A stretch of DNA of 14,799 nucleotides. It comes from CALXCT01 sp964422185. GTDB taxonomy: Bacteria > Bacillota > Clostridia > Oscillospirales > Oscillospiraceae. Both the position numbers and the translations under genes were made by a program. Shown piece by piece: positions 1-7,055 of the stretch. The DNA lies in the NCBI GenBank assembly GCA_964422185.1, contig CAYRAG010000041.1, forward strand, positions 1 through 14,799, given 5' to 3'. The notes below the pieces were generated by a model. The model was not told where the DNA came from and did no database searches. It saw only the letters and a program-made list of their open reading frames with translations. Numbering within the stretch: position 1 is the stretch's first letter; each line of letters starts with the position of its first letter.

Positions 1-39
1 CCGCAGGCCGGTTCCTCCTCAGGGGGTACCGGCCTGCGG
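1..39 (-). terminator. Hairpin overlapping the 3' end of the RNase M5-like gene, possible terminator
   Basis: Positions 1-12 and 28-39 form a perfect 12-bp inverted repeat (CCGCAGGCCGGT / ACCGGCCTGCGG) with a 15-nt loop that contains the stop codon at 19-21. Read on the minus strand it sits at the very end of the two-gene holA unit, where an intrinsic terminator would be expected. The U-tract that would prove this lies outside the window, so the terminator call is an inference; the hairpin itself is seen directly. Confidence 0.55.
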
Positions 40-654
40 TTCATTTTCCTCCAGGCACCGCGCCAGCGCCTGCCGTCCCCCGTCCCCGGGGTAGAGCGCC
101 CGGAGCACCTCCAGCAGGGCGTTGGCGGAGAGATGCTCCGGCAGTTCCAGGCGCCGCAGCAGCGCGCTCCGCTTGTGTGCGCTGTCCCTGCCGCCGGCCA
201 GACCGGCGGCGTACAGATCCGCCTTGGTCAGCGGCGGGGCGGCGGTCTCCGCCGCCGGGGCCTCCAGGACAGTGGCGCCCGCGTGAAGCAGCGCCTGTCT
301 GAGCACCGCGGGGGACATGCCCTCCACGCCCAGTTTGCCCTCCCTGCCGGGGGTTCGCTTGCGCCGCTCTTTCCCGAACTGATCCGGGATATACGCCTGC
401 TTCACCCGATCCGGCGGCAGGCTTCCTTTCAGGCGGTTGCGGATCACAAAACCCGCGCCGTCCGAGTCCGTGAGGAGAATCACGCCCCGCTGCTCCGCCA
501 GGCGGCGGATGAGCGAGAGGAGATCCTCACGGTGAAATACGCCGAACCCGCCGGTCTCGACGATCACGGTATCCACCACCTGTGCCAGGGCGTGTTTATC
601 GTAGCGCCCCTCCACCACCACAGCCTCCCGGATCCGGAGCTTTTCCACAGACAC
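19..654 (-). CDS. rnmV: RNase M5-like Toprim protein with C-terminal DUF4093-type domain
   Basis: A 211-residue protein. Residues 8-70 form a Toprim fold with the glutamate motif VVEGRYD (E15, D19) and the metal-binding motif TDSDG (D63, D65). A basic stretch follows at about 95-108 and then GVEGMSP, which resembles the GVEHASP segment of Bacillus RNase M5. Residues 141-190 (TKADLYAAGL onward) fit the DUF4093 region found in Firmicute members. Family enzymes mature 5S rRNA by cleaving precursor duplexes near the ribosome. I chose the GTG at 654 because it lies 2 nt after the holA stop and about 11 nt after a GGAGG; a second GTG at 648 is less well spaced. The longer ORF to 843 only reads into holA in another frame. 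The gene is evidently co-transcribed with holA. The classical rnmV neighbour is rsmA/ksgA, so the symbol is tentative and a paralogous Toprim nuclease is possible. Confidence 0.75.
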   Translation of the reverse strand: MSVEKLRIREAVVVEGRYDKHALAQVVDTVIVETGGFGVFHREDLLSLIRRLAEQRGVILLTDSDGAGFVIRNRLKGSLPPDRVKQAYIPDQFGKERRKRTPGREGKLGVEGMSPAVLRQALLHAGATVLEAPAAETAAPPLTKADLYAAGLAGGRDSAHKRSALLRRLELPEHLSANALLEVLRALYPGDGGRQALARCLEENEPQAGTP

Positions 655-656
655 GG

Positions 657-1700
657 CTACCGCTCCCTCCGGACGGAGAGCTCCATCAGCAGGGTGGTGA
701 GCACCTCGTTGCCGTCGCTGCCGGACTTCATCGCCATATCCGCCTCCCCGCACCGGACCACCGCCCAGCGGCACCAGTCCAGGTTGAACCGCCTGGCGGA
801 GTCCAGCAGCTTCTGCGCGGGATAGGCAGAGCGCATCCCCCACAGCTGCACCAGATAATCCGTCCCCCTCCGGGCCTCCAGGGCCAGGCGGGCGGAGTAG
901 ATCTGCCGGATCTGCTTTCCCAGGGAGAACAGGATCTTCACCGGCGGCTCCTGCATCTGGTACAGATCCCCCAGCACGGACGCCGCTTTGTCAAAATTCC
1001 CCGCGGAGATGGCGTCGGTCATCTGAAAGACGACGGCGTCCAGCTGGGGAATGACCACCGCGTCGATATCCTGCTGGGTAATCCGGGCGCCCCGGGCGTA
1101 CGCCCCCACTTTTTCAATCTCCCCGATGAGGCCGTTCATGAGATCCCCGCACTGGAAGATGAGGTACCTGGCCACATCCGGGGTGATATCCCGGCCCAGG
1201 GCCCGGAATCTCCGCCGGATCCAGTCGATCAGGTCTCCCTGCTCCTGCCGGGCGAACTGCACGGCCAGCCCGTGATCCCGGATGGCGGCGGCGAGCTTCG
1301 TCCGGTTGTCCGGCTGGTAGGGCACCAGGTCGTAGACAAAAACCACACAGCAGTAGTCCGGGATTTCGGCCAGAATGCGGGCGAACTCCTTCCGATCCTC
1401 CTCCCGGCCCCGGAACAGGTCAAAGTCCGTGATCTGGATCATGGTTCGCTGGCTCATCACCGGCAGGCAGTCGATGGTATCCTCCAGGCTTCTCGGCGTG
1501 ACCTGATCCGCGCTGAGGATGTGGAGGTTGAACTCCTCCATGGCGCCTCCCACCAGCTGCTCCCGGAGCTTTCCAAAATAGTAGTCCCGGAGATAGGTCT
1601 CCTCCCCGTAGAGCACATACAGGCTCCGCGGCGCACCGGAGGCCAGATCCTGCTTGAGTTCTTTCATCGCGCTGTTGTCCGCGGGCTTCCGCTTCGCCAT
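657..1700 (-). CDS. holA: DNA polymerase III delta subunit (clamp-loader wrench)
   Basis: A 347-residue protein, the same length I recall for Bacillus HolA/YqeN. The delta subunit opens the beta sliding clamp within the clamp-loader complex. The N-terminal domain shows the family pattern LYVLYGEETYLRDYY (about 27-41), a degenerate nucleotide-binding region in which a true P-loop is not expected. The middle contains MSQRTMIQITDFDLF, and the C-terminal helical collar segment contains EPPVKILFSLGKQIRQ. The ATG at 1700 is chosen because AGGAG/GAGG lies 5-9 nt upstream; the GTG at 1724 would be about 25 nt from the -10 start point and has no SD. A promoter sits 55 bp upstream. It is followed after 2 nt by the RNase M5-like gene, so the pair forms one transcript. 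Confidence 0.93.
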   Translation of the reverse strand: MAKRKPADNSAMKELKQDLASGAPRSLYVLYGEETYLRDYYFGKLREQLVGGAMEEFNLHILSADQVTPRSLEDTIDCLPVMSQRTMIQITDFDLFRGREEDRKEFARILAEIPDYCCVVFVYDLVPYQPDNRTKLAAAIRDHGLAVQFARQEQGDLIDWIRRRFRALGRDITPDVARYLIFQCGDLMNGLIGEIEKVGAYARGARITQQDIDAVVIPQLDAVVFQMTDAISAGNFDKAASVLGDLYQMQEPPVKILFSLGKQIRQIYSARLALEARRGTDYLVQLWGMRSAYPAQKLLDSARRFNLDWCRWAVVRCGEADMAMKSGSDGNEVLTTLLMELSVRRER

Positions 1701-1754
1701 GGATTCCTCTCTCCTCTCACACACGACCCGCCGCTTCGCTGCGCCGGCGGTCTC

Positions 1755-1783
1755 ATTATACCAGATCCGGCCGCCGCTTCCAA
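1755..1783 (-). promoter_or_regulatory. Promoter of the holA unit
   Basis: On the minus strand TTGGAA (1783-1778) is separated by 17 nt from a perfect TATAAT (1760-1755). The bases TGG immediately before it make an extended -10 (TGGTATAAT). Transcription would start near 1748, giving a leader of about 48 nt before the holA ATG at 1700. This places the terminator-like hairpin at 1827-1850 upstream of, not inside, the holA transcript. Confidence 0.8.
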
Positions 1784-1821
1784 GCGTTTCTCCGGATCCC
1801 CGGAAAAAACACCCGGGCAGG

Positions 1822-1850
1822 GAAAACGCCCCGGCTTTTCAGCCGGGGCG
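1822..1850 (-). terminator. Intrinsic terminator (minus strand)
   Basis: Positions 1827-1836 and 1841-1850 form a perfect 10-bp GC-rich stem (CGCCCCGGCT / AGCCGGGGCG) with a 4-nt loop. On the minus strand it is followed by TTTTCC. On the plus strand the following sequence (CTTCCGCTG) is not a U-tract, so the minus orientation is preferred. The T run is short, which lowers confidence in efficient termination. Confidence 0.6.
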
Positions 1851-1945
1851 CTTCCGCTGTGTTTCGTTTGCAAAAGGGAGGAGAGAGGTATCTGGAAATC
1901 ATCATTGTCGCTTCCTGATGACGCGTACAGGATACCTCAAAAATG
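1822..1945 (-). ncRNA. Candidate small RNA with its own terminator
   Basis: Read on the minus strand, an 8-bp helix (1938-1931 with 1892-1885, GAGGTATC/GATACCTC) encloses an internal loop, a 6-bp helix (1921-1916 with 1904-1899, TCATCA/TGATGA) and an 11-nt loop. A pyrimidine stretch follows at about 1887-1872 (CTCTCCTCCCTTTTG), then a terminator hairpin at 1850-1827 with a short T run. No minus-strand gene lies to the right and the holA promoter starts to the left, so the terminator has no protein-coding transcript to serve. A C-rich single strand facing SD sequences is typical of Firmicute small RNAs. I found no convincing -35/-10 between 1945 and 2000, and I do not recognise a known family. 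The symmetric helices could also act on the plus strand. Confidence 0.4.
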
Positions 1946-2079
1946 AGACTAAACCGTGACGATAAAATGAACTTTTTGTTAATTTGCCTTTCCCGGTCTT
2001 TTTCTCCGGGCGCGGCACGGGGAACCGCTCCGCCGGGTGGCAGCGGGGCGGCGATTCCTCCTTAAAGTCAAGCATTTTG

Positions 2080-2108
2080 TTGTAAAAGCCTCACCGGTAT
2101 GGTATCAT
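2080..2108 (+). promoter_or_regulatory. Promoter of the cation-transporter unit
   Basis: TTGTAA (2080-2085), a 17-nt spacer, then TATCAT (2103-2108): a good sigma-A-type match. The predicted start near 2115 gives an unusually long leader of about 125 nt before the ATG at 2241. No clear promoter was found before the response regulator or kinase, so this promoter may drive the run of four genes to 6989. Confidence 0.7.
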
Positions 2109-2114
2109 AGGCGC

Positions 2115-2240
2115 GGAGAGACCCGGAACCGTTCCGGCCCGGGCGGCGTTCGCGCCTGCCTGAGAGAGGACAGGGTGTGGAGCAACAGCCGCGGCGCCCC
2201 GGGGAGAAATCTCCACTCTTGGGACAGCGAGGACGCGGCC
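2115..2240 (+). promoter_or_regulatory. Structured 5' leader of the cation-transporter gene
   Basis: The leader contains a small hairpin at 2123-2137 (CCGGAA/TTCCGG) and a UUCG-capped hairpin at 2142-2160 (GGC-GGCG, TTCG, CGCC-bulged T-GCC). GGAG/CTCC at 2203-2214 could form a third. The SD GAGGA (2229-2233) lies inside 2225-2236, which can pair with 2146-2158 (one bulge, one G-A mismatch). That long-range pairing would dissolve the UUCG hairpin, so the two folds exclude each other. This looks switch-like, but GC-rich sequence produces such pairings by chance and no known riboswitch class is matched. Confidence 0.35.
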
Positions 2241-3422
2241 ATGATAGATTTTCTTGTGAAAAAGTTCATTCCCCGCTGGCAGGAGATCCAGGATCCGGCG
2301 GTGCGGCGGCAGTACGGCGCACTGTCCGGGCTCGTCGGCATCGCGCTCAACCTCTGCCTGTTTCTCGGCAAGTTCCTCTCTGGCCTGCTCACCGCGTCCA
2401 TCGCGGTGACGGCGGACGCGTTTAACAACCTGTCGGACGCCGGCTCCTCCGTCGTCACCCTGGTGGGGTTCCGGCTGGCCGGGCAGCAGGCGGACGAGGG
2501 TCATCCCTTCGGTCACGGCCGGGCGGAGTACCTGTCCGGGCTGCTGGTCTCCCTGATCATCCTGCTGGTGGGCGCGGAGCTGGCGGTCAACTCCGTGAAG
2601 AAACTGTTCCACCCGGAGGCCGTGGCGTTCTCCTGGGTGACCTGCGCCATTCTGCTGGCCTCCATCTGCGTGAAGCTCTGGATGTTCTGGTTCAACCGGG
2701 GGCTGAGCAAACGGATCGGCTCGGCCGCCATCGCGGCCACCGCCGCGGACTCCCTGTCGGATGTGGCCGCCACGGCCGTGGTGCTGCTCTCCACGCTGCT
2801 CAACCGGTTTGTGCAGGTCAACATCGACGGCGCCGCGGGCATTCTGGTGGCGGTGTTCATCCTGCGTGCGGGCCTGGGCGCCGCGAAAGAGACCCTGGAT
2901 CCCCTGCTGGGCAGGCCCCCGGATCCCGACCTGGTGGCCGCCATCCGGAAAGATATCCTGAGCCACCCGGAGATCCTCGGAATCCACGACATGGTTCTCC
3001 ACGACTACGGGCCGGGCCGCATGTTCATGTCCCTCCACGCGGAGGTGTCCTGCCAGAGCGATATCATGACGGTGCACGACGCCATCGACGCCATCGAGCA
3101 GGAGATCAAGGCCCGCTACCAGATTCAGACGGTCATCCACATGGATCCCATCGCCACGGACGAGGCCACAACGGCTCTGCGCGGGAAAATCGCCGATCTG
3201 GTGCGGGAGATCGACCCCAGGCTGACCATCCACGACTTCAGGATGACCGCCGGGACGAGACGCACCAACCTGATTTTCGATGTCGCCGCCCCGTTCCATC
3301 TGTCCATGACGGACGCGGAGCTGAAGGCGCGCATTCAGCAGAAAGCCAGCGCGCTCTCCGAGACCTACTTCACCGTGGTAGAGGTGGATCACTCGTATAC
3401 GGCGCAGCATCAGGAGCGCTGA
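2241..3422 (+). CDS. Cation diffusion facilitator (CDF) metal exporter with two C-terminal domains
   Basis: A 393-residue membrane transporter that would export a divalent metal by proton antiport. The membrane part covers about residues 25-215. TM2 carries DAFNNLSD (D59, N62, N63, D66) and TM5 carries DSLSD (D170, D174). Zn-type CDFs usually have HxxxD in TM5; DxxxD favours Mn or Fe, so manganese is a reasonable guess. HPFGHGRAEY (88-97) is the characteristic loop. After the first cytoplasmic CDF domain (about 225-305, with HDYGPGRMF) comes a second domain of similar fold pattern (about 310-390, with IHDFRMTAG and VVEVDHSY). The start is the ATG at 2241, 7 nt after GAGGA; the ORF reads further upstream but without family similarity. 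It has its own promoter and a long leader. The response regulator follows after 47 nt. Confidence 0.9.
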   Translation: MIDFLVKKFIPRWQEIQDPAVRRQYGALSGLVGIALNLCLFLGKFLSGLLTASIAVTADAFNNLSDAGSSVVTLVGFRLAGQQADEGHPFGHGRAEYLSGLLVSLIILLVGAELAVNSVKKLFHPEAVAFSWVTCAILLASICVKLWMFWFNRGLSKRIGSAAIAATAADSLSDVAATAVVLLSTLLNRFVQVNIDGAAGILVAVFILRAGLGAAKETLDPLLGRPPDPDLVAAIRKDILSHPEILGIHDMVLHDYGPGRMFMSLHAEVSCQSDIMTVHDAIDAIEQEIKARYQIQTVIHMDPIATDEATTALRGKIADLVREIDPRLTIHDFRMTAGTRRTNLIFDVAAPFHLSMTDAELKARIQQKASALSETYFTVVEVDHSYTAQHQER

Positions 3423-3469
3423 GCCGCGAAACGCGGCCGCGCCCATTCCATGTAAAGGTGGTATGTACT

Positions 3470-4162
3470 ATGGCACAGAAAGTACTGATTATCGAGGACG
3501 ACAACAACATCGCCGAACTGCTCCATCTGTACCTGGAGAAAGAGGGCTTTGAGACCGCCGTGGCCGGCGACGGCGGCAAGGGCGTGGAGCTGTTCCACAC
3601 TTTCAGCCCCGATCTGGTTCTGCTGGATATCATGCTCCCGGTCATGGACGGCTGGGAGGTGCTCAAGCGCATCCGGGAGGACAGCAAAATCCCGGTCATC
3701 ATGCTCACCGCCAAGGGCGAGACCACAGACCGGGTCTCCGGCCTGGAGATGGGCGCGGACGACTATATCGTCAAGCCGTTTGAGATGAAAGAGGTGCTGG
3801 CCCGCATCCACGCGGTGCTCCGGCGCACCTCTCCGGACGGGGAGCCCGCTCCGAAGAAGCTCGTCTATGACAAGCTGGTCATCAACCTGGACTCCTACGA
3901 GCTTCTGGTCAACGGCCAGCGGGTGGACACCCCGCCGAAAGAGCTGGAGCTGCTGTTCCACCTGGCGTCCTCCCCCAACCGGGTGTTTACCCGGAACCAG
4001 CTGCTGGACGAGGTCTGGGGCTTTGACTACTTCGGGGACAGCCGCACGGTGGATGTCCATGTCAAGCGCCTGCGCGAGAAGCTGGAGGGCGTCTCGGACC
4101 AGTGGAACCTGAAGACAGTCTGGGGCGTGGGATACAAGTTTGAGGTCAACACCGGCACCTGA
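3470..4162 (+). CDS. OmpR/PhoB-family response regulator
   Basis: A 230-residue two-component regulator. The receiver domain (1-118) has the acidic pair D10/D11, phospho-acceptor D53 in LLDIMLP, T80 in PVIMLTA and K102 in VKPF, so it should be phosphorylatable. A short linker leads to a winged-helix DNA-binding domain (about 130-228). Its recognition-helix region reads DSRTVDVHVKRLREKL and it ends with the typical TVWGVGYKFE hairpin. The ATG at 3470 is chosen because AGGTGG lies 8 nt upstream; an in-frame GTG at 3458 overlaps that SD. The kinase follows after 106 nt. The regulator-kinase-HtrA order suggests control of envelope or secretion stress, as with CssR, but the target genes cannot be read from the sequence. 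Confidence 0.93.
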   Translation: MAQKVLIIEDDNNIAELLHLYLEKEGFETAVAGDGGKGVELFHTFSPDLVLLDIMLPVMDGWEVLKRIREDSKIPVIMLTAKGETTDRVSGLEMGADDYIVKPFEMKEVLARIHAVLRRTSPDGEPAPKKLVYDKLVINLDSYELLVNGQRVDTPPKELELLFHLASSPNRVFTRNQLLDEVWGFDYFGDSRTVDVHVKRLREKLEGVSDQWNLKTVWGVGYKFEVNTGT

Positions 4163-4268
4163 GCGCCCGTCCCGGCCGGGTGCCGGCTGAGCGGCATATC
4201 TCGCAGCAAAGGGGGAAAGGCGCGCTCCCGCCTGTGACGCCAGTCGCGGGCGCCCACGCCGCCGTGGC

Positions 4269-5711
4269 ATGAAATCCGTCTATCAGCGGCAGTTTATTCT
4301 GATGGCCAGCGTGGTGCTGCTGTCGTTCTTCCTGCTGGGCAGCGCGTTCATCGCCCTGTCCTACCGCTACATGGTGGAGGAGCGCCGGGACACTCTGGCC
4401 ACCAACGCGGAGTACATCTCCTCCTACACCGGCTACATGCGCCAGCGCAACCCCGGCGTGCTCGCCTCGGACGACTTCCAGCGCAACATCTCCGCCATCG
4501 CCGCCGTGTCCAACATGTCCATCATCCTGGCTGAGACCGACGGCGAGGTGGTCTTCGCCAGCGACCGGGACAACGGCACCATCCTCTACGAGAGCGACAG
4601 CCTGTACCTGCCGGATAACATCGTCCACGACGCCATTGACAACGGGACTTTCTCCGGCATGTTCCTCCTCCCCGGCATCTATGAGGAGAGCAGATACGGC
4701 GTGGGCCGGCCCATCACCTGGACACAGCAGGGGCGGGTCGGAACCGGGGGCATCGTGCTGATCTCCTCGGACGCCAGCAGCCTGACCCAGATGTGGTCCT
4801 CCCTGGCGGAGATCTTCTTCTTCACCGCCGTGGTGGTGCTCATCCTGGCGTTCATCTTCAGCTCCATCACCACCGCCCGGCTGTCCAAGCCCCTGCACGA
4901 GATGGCGCAGGCCGCCCACAAGTTCGGACACGGGGAGTTTGACGCCCGGGTCACGGGCTGTGAGAACCGGCAGGACGAGGTGGGGGAGCTGGCCGCCGCC
5001 TTCAACAACATGGCGGACTCCCTGGCCAAATCGGAGGCCAGGCGCAGCGAGTTCGTGGCGAACATCTCCCACGAGCTCAAGACGCCCATGACCACCATTG
5101 CCGGCTTCGCGGACGGCATCCTGGACGGCACCATCCCGCCGGAGCGGGAGCGGGAGTATCTCCAGATCATCTCCGACGAGACCCGGCGTCTCTCCCGGCT
5201 GGTCCGGCGGATGCTGGATCTGTCCCGGCTGGAGGCCTCAGACCGGGTCAGCGCCCAGGAGCAGTTCAACATCTCCGAGCTGATGCTCCGCACGCTGGTC
5301 AGCCTGGAGCCCAAGATCAACGCCCGGAACCTGGATGTGGACGCCCAGATGCCCGACGACCCCGTCACCGTCTGGGGGGATCCGGACAGCATCACCCAGG
5401 TGTGCTACAACCTGCTGGACAACGCCATCAAATTCGCCACGGAGGGCAGCACCCTGGGCGTGCGCGTCACCACCTCCGGCGGCAAGGCGCACATCTCGGT
5501 GCGCAACGAGGGGGAGACCATCCCGCCGGACGAGCTGCCCATGCTCTTTGACCGCTTCCACAAGACAGACCACTCCCGGAGCGTGGATCGGGACGGGGTG
5601 GGTCTGGGCCTGTATATCGTCAAATCCATCCTGGATCTCCACAAGGAGGACATCACCGTCACCAGCCAGGACGGGGTGACAGAGTTCACTTTCACCCTGA
5701 CGCTTGCATGA
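4269..5711 (+). CDS. Membrane sensor histidine kinase
   Basis: A 480-residue kinase. TM1 spans about 9-32 and TM2 about 181-202, enclosing an extracytoplasmic sensor domain of about 150 residues. A HAMP linker (about 200-255) precedes the dimerisation domain, with H268 in NISHELKTPM as phospho-acceptor. The ATPase domain has an N-box NLLDNAIKF (N381, N385), DRFHKTDHSR and the G-box DGVGLGLYIVK (442-452). All catalytic motifs are intact. It presumably phosphorylates the regulator encoded upstream. The ATG at 4269 has no SD in the preceding 40 nt; the nearest (AAAGGGGGAAAGG, 4208-4220) is about 50 nt away, and no in-frame start lies between. The stop overlaps the SD of the protease gene, so those two are tightly linked. 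The sensor domain resembles CssS-type kinases only by context. Confidence 0.93.
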   Translation: MKSVYQRQFILMASVVLLSFFLLGSAFIALSYRYMVEERRDTLATNAEYISSYTGYMRQRNPGVLASDDFQRNISAIAAVSNMSIILAETDGEVVFASDRDNGTILYESDSLYLPDNIVHDAIDNGTFSGMFLLPGIYEESRYGVGRPITWTQQGRVGTGGIVLISSDASSLTQMWSSLAEIFFFTAVVVLILAFIFSSITTARLSKPLHEMAQAAHKFGHGEFDARVTGCENRQDEVGELAAAFNNMADSLAKSEARRSEFVANISHELKTPMTTIAGFADGILDGTIPPEREREYLQIISDETRRLSRLVRRMLDLSRLEASDRVSAQEQFNISELMLRTLVSLEPKINARNLDVDAQMPDDPVTVWGDPDSITQVCYNLLDNAIKFATEGSTLGVRVTTSGGKAHISVRNEGETIPPDELPMLFDRFHKTDHSRSVDRDGVGLGLYIVKSILDLHKEDITVTSQDGVTEFTFTLTLA

Positions 5712-5723
5712 GGAGGACTGGAC

Positions 5724-6989
5724 TTGCGCAGTTATTACCGCCCCTATCAGTGGGCGCCCAATTTCACGAGCGCCTCGCCGCCCGCGCCCGCCGCCGCCCA
5801 GGCCGCGGCGCCGAAAGACCGGCGGAAAGGCATGAAAAAGGCCGTTTTGTTCTTCCTTCTGTCCCTGCTGATCATCGCCGGGCTCGCCGCCGCCCTGGCG
5901 GCGGCCACCATCCCCCTGATGGATCAGATGGAGCAGATGGAGGATCAGCCGCCTGACTCCTCCCACAGCGACTGGTACGACGACCCGTTCGGGAACGACT
6001 GGGATCGGAGCGACTCCTTCGAGTGGACGCCGCCCACCATCCGGCAGGCGAGTACGGGGAACGGCCCCACCCTGACCCTGGTGAGCGCCGGGGAGCGCGA
6101 CGAGCTGTCCTACGGGGAGATCTATGACAAAACCATCCCGTCCATCGTGGGCGTCTACGCCTACGGGGACACCGCGGGCTCGTTCGGAACCGGCATCATC
6201 CTGTCCGGGGACGGCTACATCGTCACCAACGCCCATGTGGTGGCCGGCTCCAGCCAGGTGTGGATCGCCCCGTACGAGGGCAGCGCCCTGGAGTGCGACC
6301 TGGTGGGCTTTGACGCACGCAGCGATCTGGCCGTGCTGAAAGTCTACCCCAGAACGCCGCTGCCCGCCGCGGAGTTCGGGGACTCCAGCCAGCTCCATGT
6401 GGGAGACAGCGTGGCCGCCATCGGCAACCCCCTGGGCGACGAGCTGTGGGGCACCATGACCAACGGCATCATCTCCGCGGTGAACCGGCAGGTGACCCGG
6501 GACAACGGGGACACCATGACGCTGCTGCAGACCAGCGCCGCCCTGAACTCCGGCAACTCCGGCGGCGCGCTGCTCAACACCCGGGGCCAGGTCATCGGCA
6601 TCACGAACATGAAGATCATGTCCTCGGACAACTCGGTGGAGGGCCTGGGCTTCGCCATCCCCTCCACGGCCGTGAAAGACGCGGTGGACGCCATGATCGC
6701 CACCGGCACCTATGACGGCCCGGCGTCCATCGGCATCACGGGCTCCACCGGCGAGGGCGGGGTGCTGGTCTACAGCGTGGATCCCAATTCGGACGCCTTC
6801 GCCAAGGGCCTTCTGCCCGACGACCTGATCACCGCCGTCAACGGCCAGCATGTGGGAACCGTGGATGACATCAACGCCATCAAGACCGGCATGAAGATCG
6901 GGGACACCCTCACGCTCACCGTCCGGCGCGGCGGAGAGACGCTCACCCTGGAGATCGCCCTGGTGGGCGCGTACACCCTCGACCAGTAA
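5724..6989 (+). CDS. HtrA/DegP-type membrane-anchored serine protease with PDZ domain
   Basis: A 421-residue protease. A proline/alanine-rich cytoplasmic N-terminus (1-37) is followed by one membrane anchor (about 38-62) and an acidic, Asp/Trp-rich linker (66-110). The trypsin-like domain (about 130-325) has the full triad: H171 in TNAHVV, D201 in SDLAVLKV and S279 in GNSGG. A PDZ domain follows at about 335-415, with VDPNSDAFAKGLLPDDLI. The product would degrade or refold misfolded proteins outside the membrane. The TTG at 5724 is chosen because AGGAGG lies exactly 7 nt upstream; the ATG of MKKAV (5832) has an SD only 1 nt away and would lose the N-terminal arm. It is the last gene before a strong terminator. 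HtrA is a standard target of CssRS, and its physical linkage here suggests a feedback loop. Confidence 0.93.
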   Translation: MRSYYRPYQWAPNFTSASPPAPAAAQAAAPKDRRKGMKKAVLFFLLSLLIIAGLAAALAAATIPLMDQMEQMEDQPPDSSHSDWYDDPFGNDWDRSDSFEWTPPTIRQASTGNGPTLTLVSAGERDELSYGEIYDKTIPSIVGVYAYGDTAGSFGTGIILSGDGYIVTNAHVVAGSSQVWIAPYEGSALECDLVGFDARSDLAVLKVYPRTPLPAAEFGDSSQLHVGDSVAAIGNPLGDELWGTMTNGIISAVNRQVTRDNGDTMTLLQTSAALNSGNSGGALLNTRGQVIGITNMKIMSSDNSVEGLGFAIPSTAVKDAVDAMIATGTYDGPASIGITGSTGEGGVLVYSVDPNSDAFAKGLLPDDLITAVNGQHVGTVDDINAIKTGMKIGDTLTLTVRRGGETLTLEIALVGAYTLDQ

Positions 6990-7004
6990 AAGCCAGACAT
7001 TCCC

Positions 7005-7037
7005 TCCCCCGGCGCCTCAGGGCGCCGGGGGATTTTT
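7005..7037 (+). terminator. Strong intrinsic terminator after the HtrA gene
   Basis: Positions 7005-7016 and 7021-7032 form a perfect 12-bp stem (TCCCCCGGCGCC / GGCGCCGGGGGA) with a TCAG tetraloop, followed directly by TTTTT (7033-7037). It lies 16 nt past the stop codon of the protease gene and separates that unit from the recombinase. Confidence 0.95.
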
Positions 7038-7055
7038 CGCGCCCGTCCTGACATC

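Noticed and set aside
1921..1959. Short plus-strand frame MTRTGYLKNETKP and related frames in the intergenic region
   Set aside because: No well-spaced SD, no promoter on that strand and only 13 codons; the local symmetry is better explained by RNA structure.
1992..2010. CCCGG/CCGGG hairpin with a T-rich loop
   Set aside because: The stem is short, the loop is 9 nt and no U-tract follows on either strand, so it was not listed as a terminator.
2161..2200. T-box-like string (AGGGTG followed later by CCGCGG)
   Set aside because: The conserved T-box core is interrupted, no specifier stem was seen, and a metal exporter is not a usual T-box target.
2155..2230. Resemblance of the CDF leader to the NiCo (czcD) riboswitch: GCAACAG at about 2182-2188 and GGGACAG at 2221-2227 before a metal exporter
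   Set aside because: The spacing and the P2, P3 and P4 helices do not fit that class: only about 20 nt lie where two helices are needed, and the sequence between the two motifs does not pair as required. The short motifs alone are weak evidence.
2037..2240. N-terminal extension of the CDF reading frame, upstream of the ATG at 2241
   Set aside because: It runs through the promoter and leader, has no SD and no family-like sequence; the ATG at 2241 has a well-placed SD.
3423..3437. GCCGCG-AAA-CGCGGC hairpin right after the CDF stop codon
   Set aside because: There is no T run after it, so it is not supported as an intrinsic terminator; it may only stabilise RNA ends.
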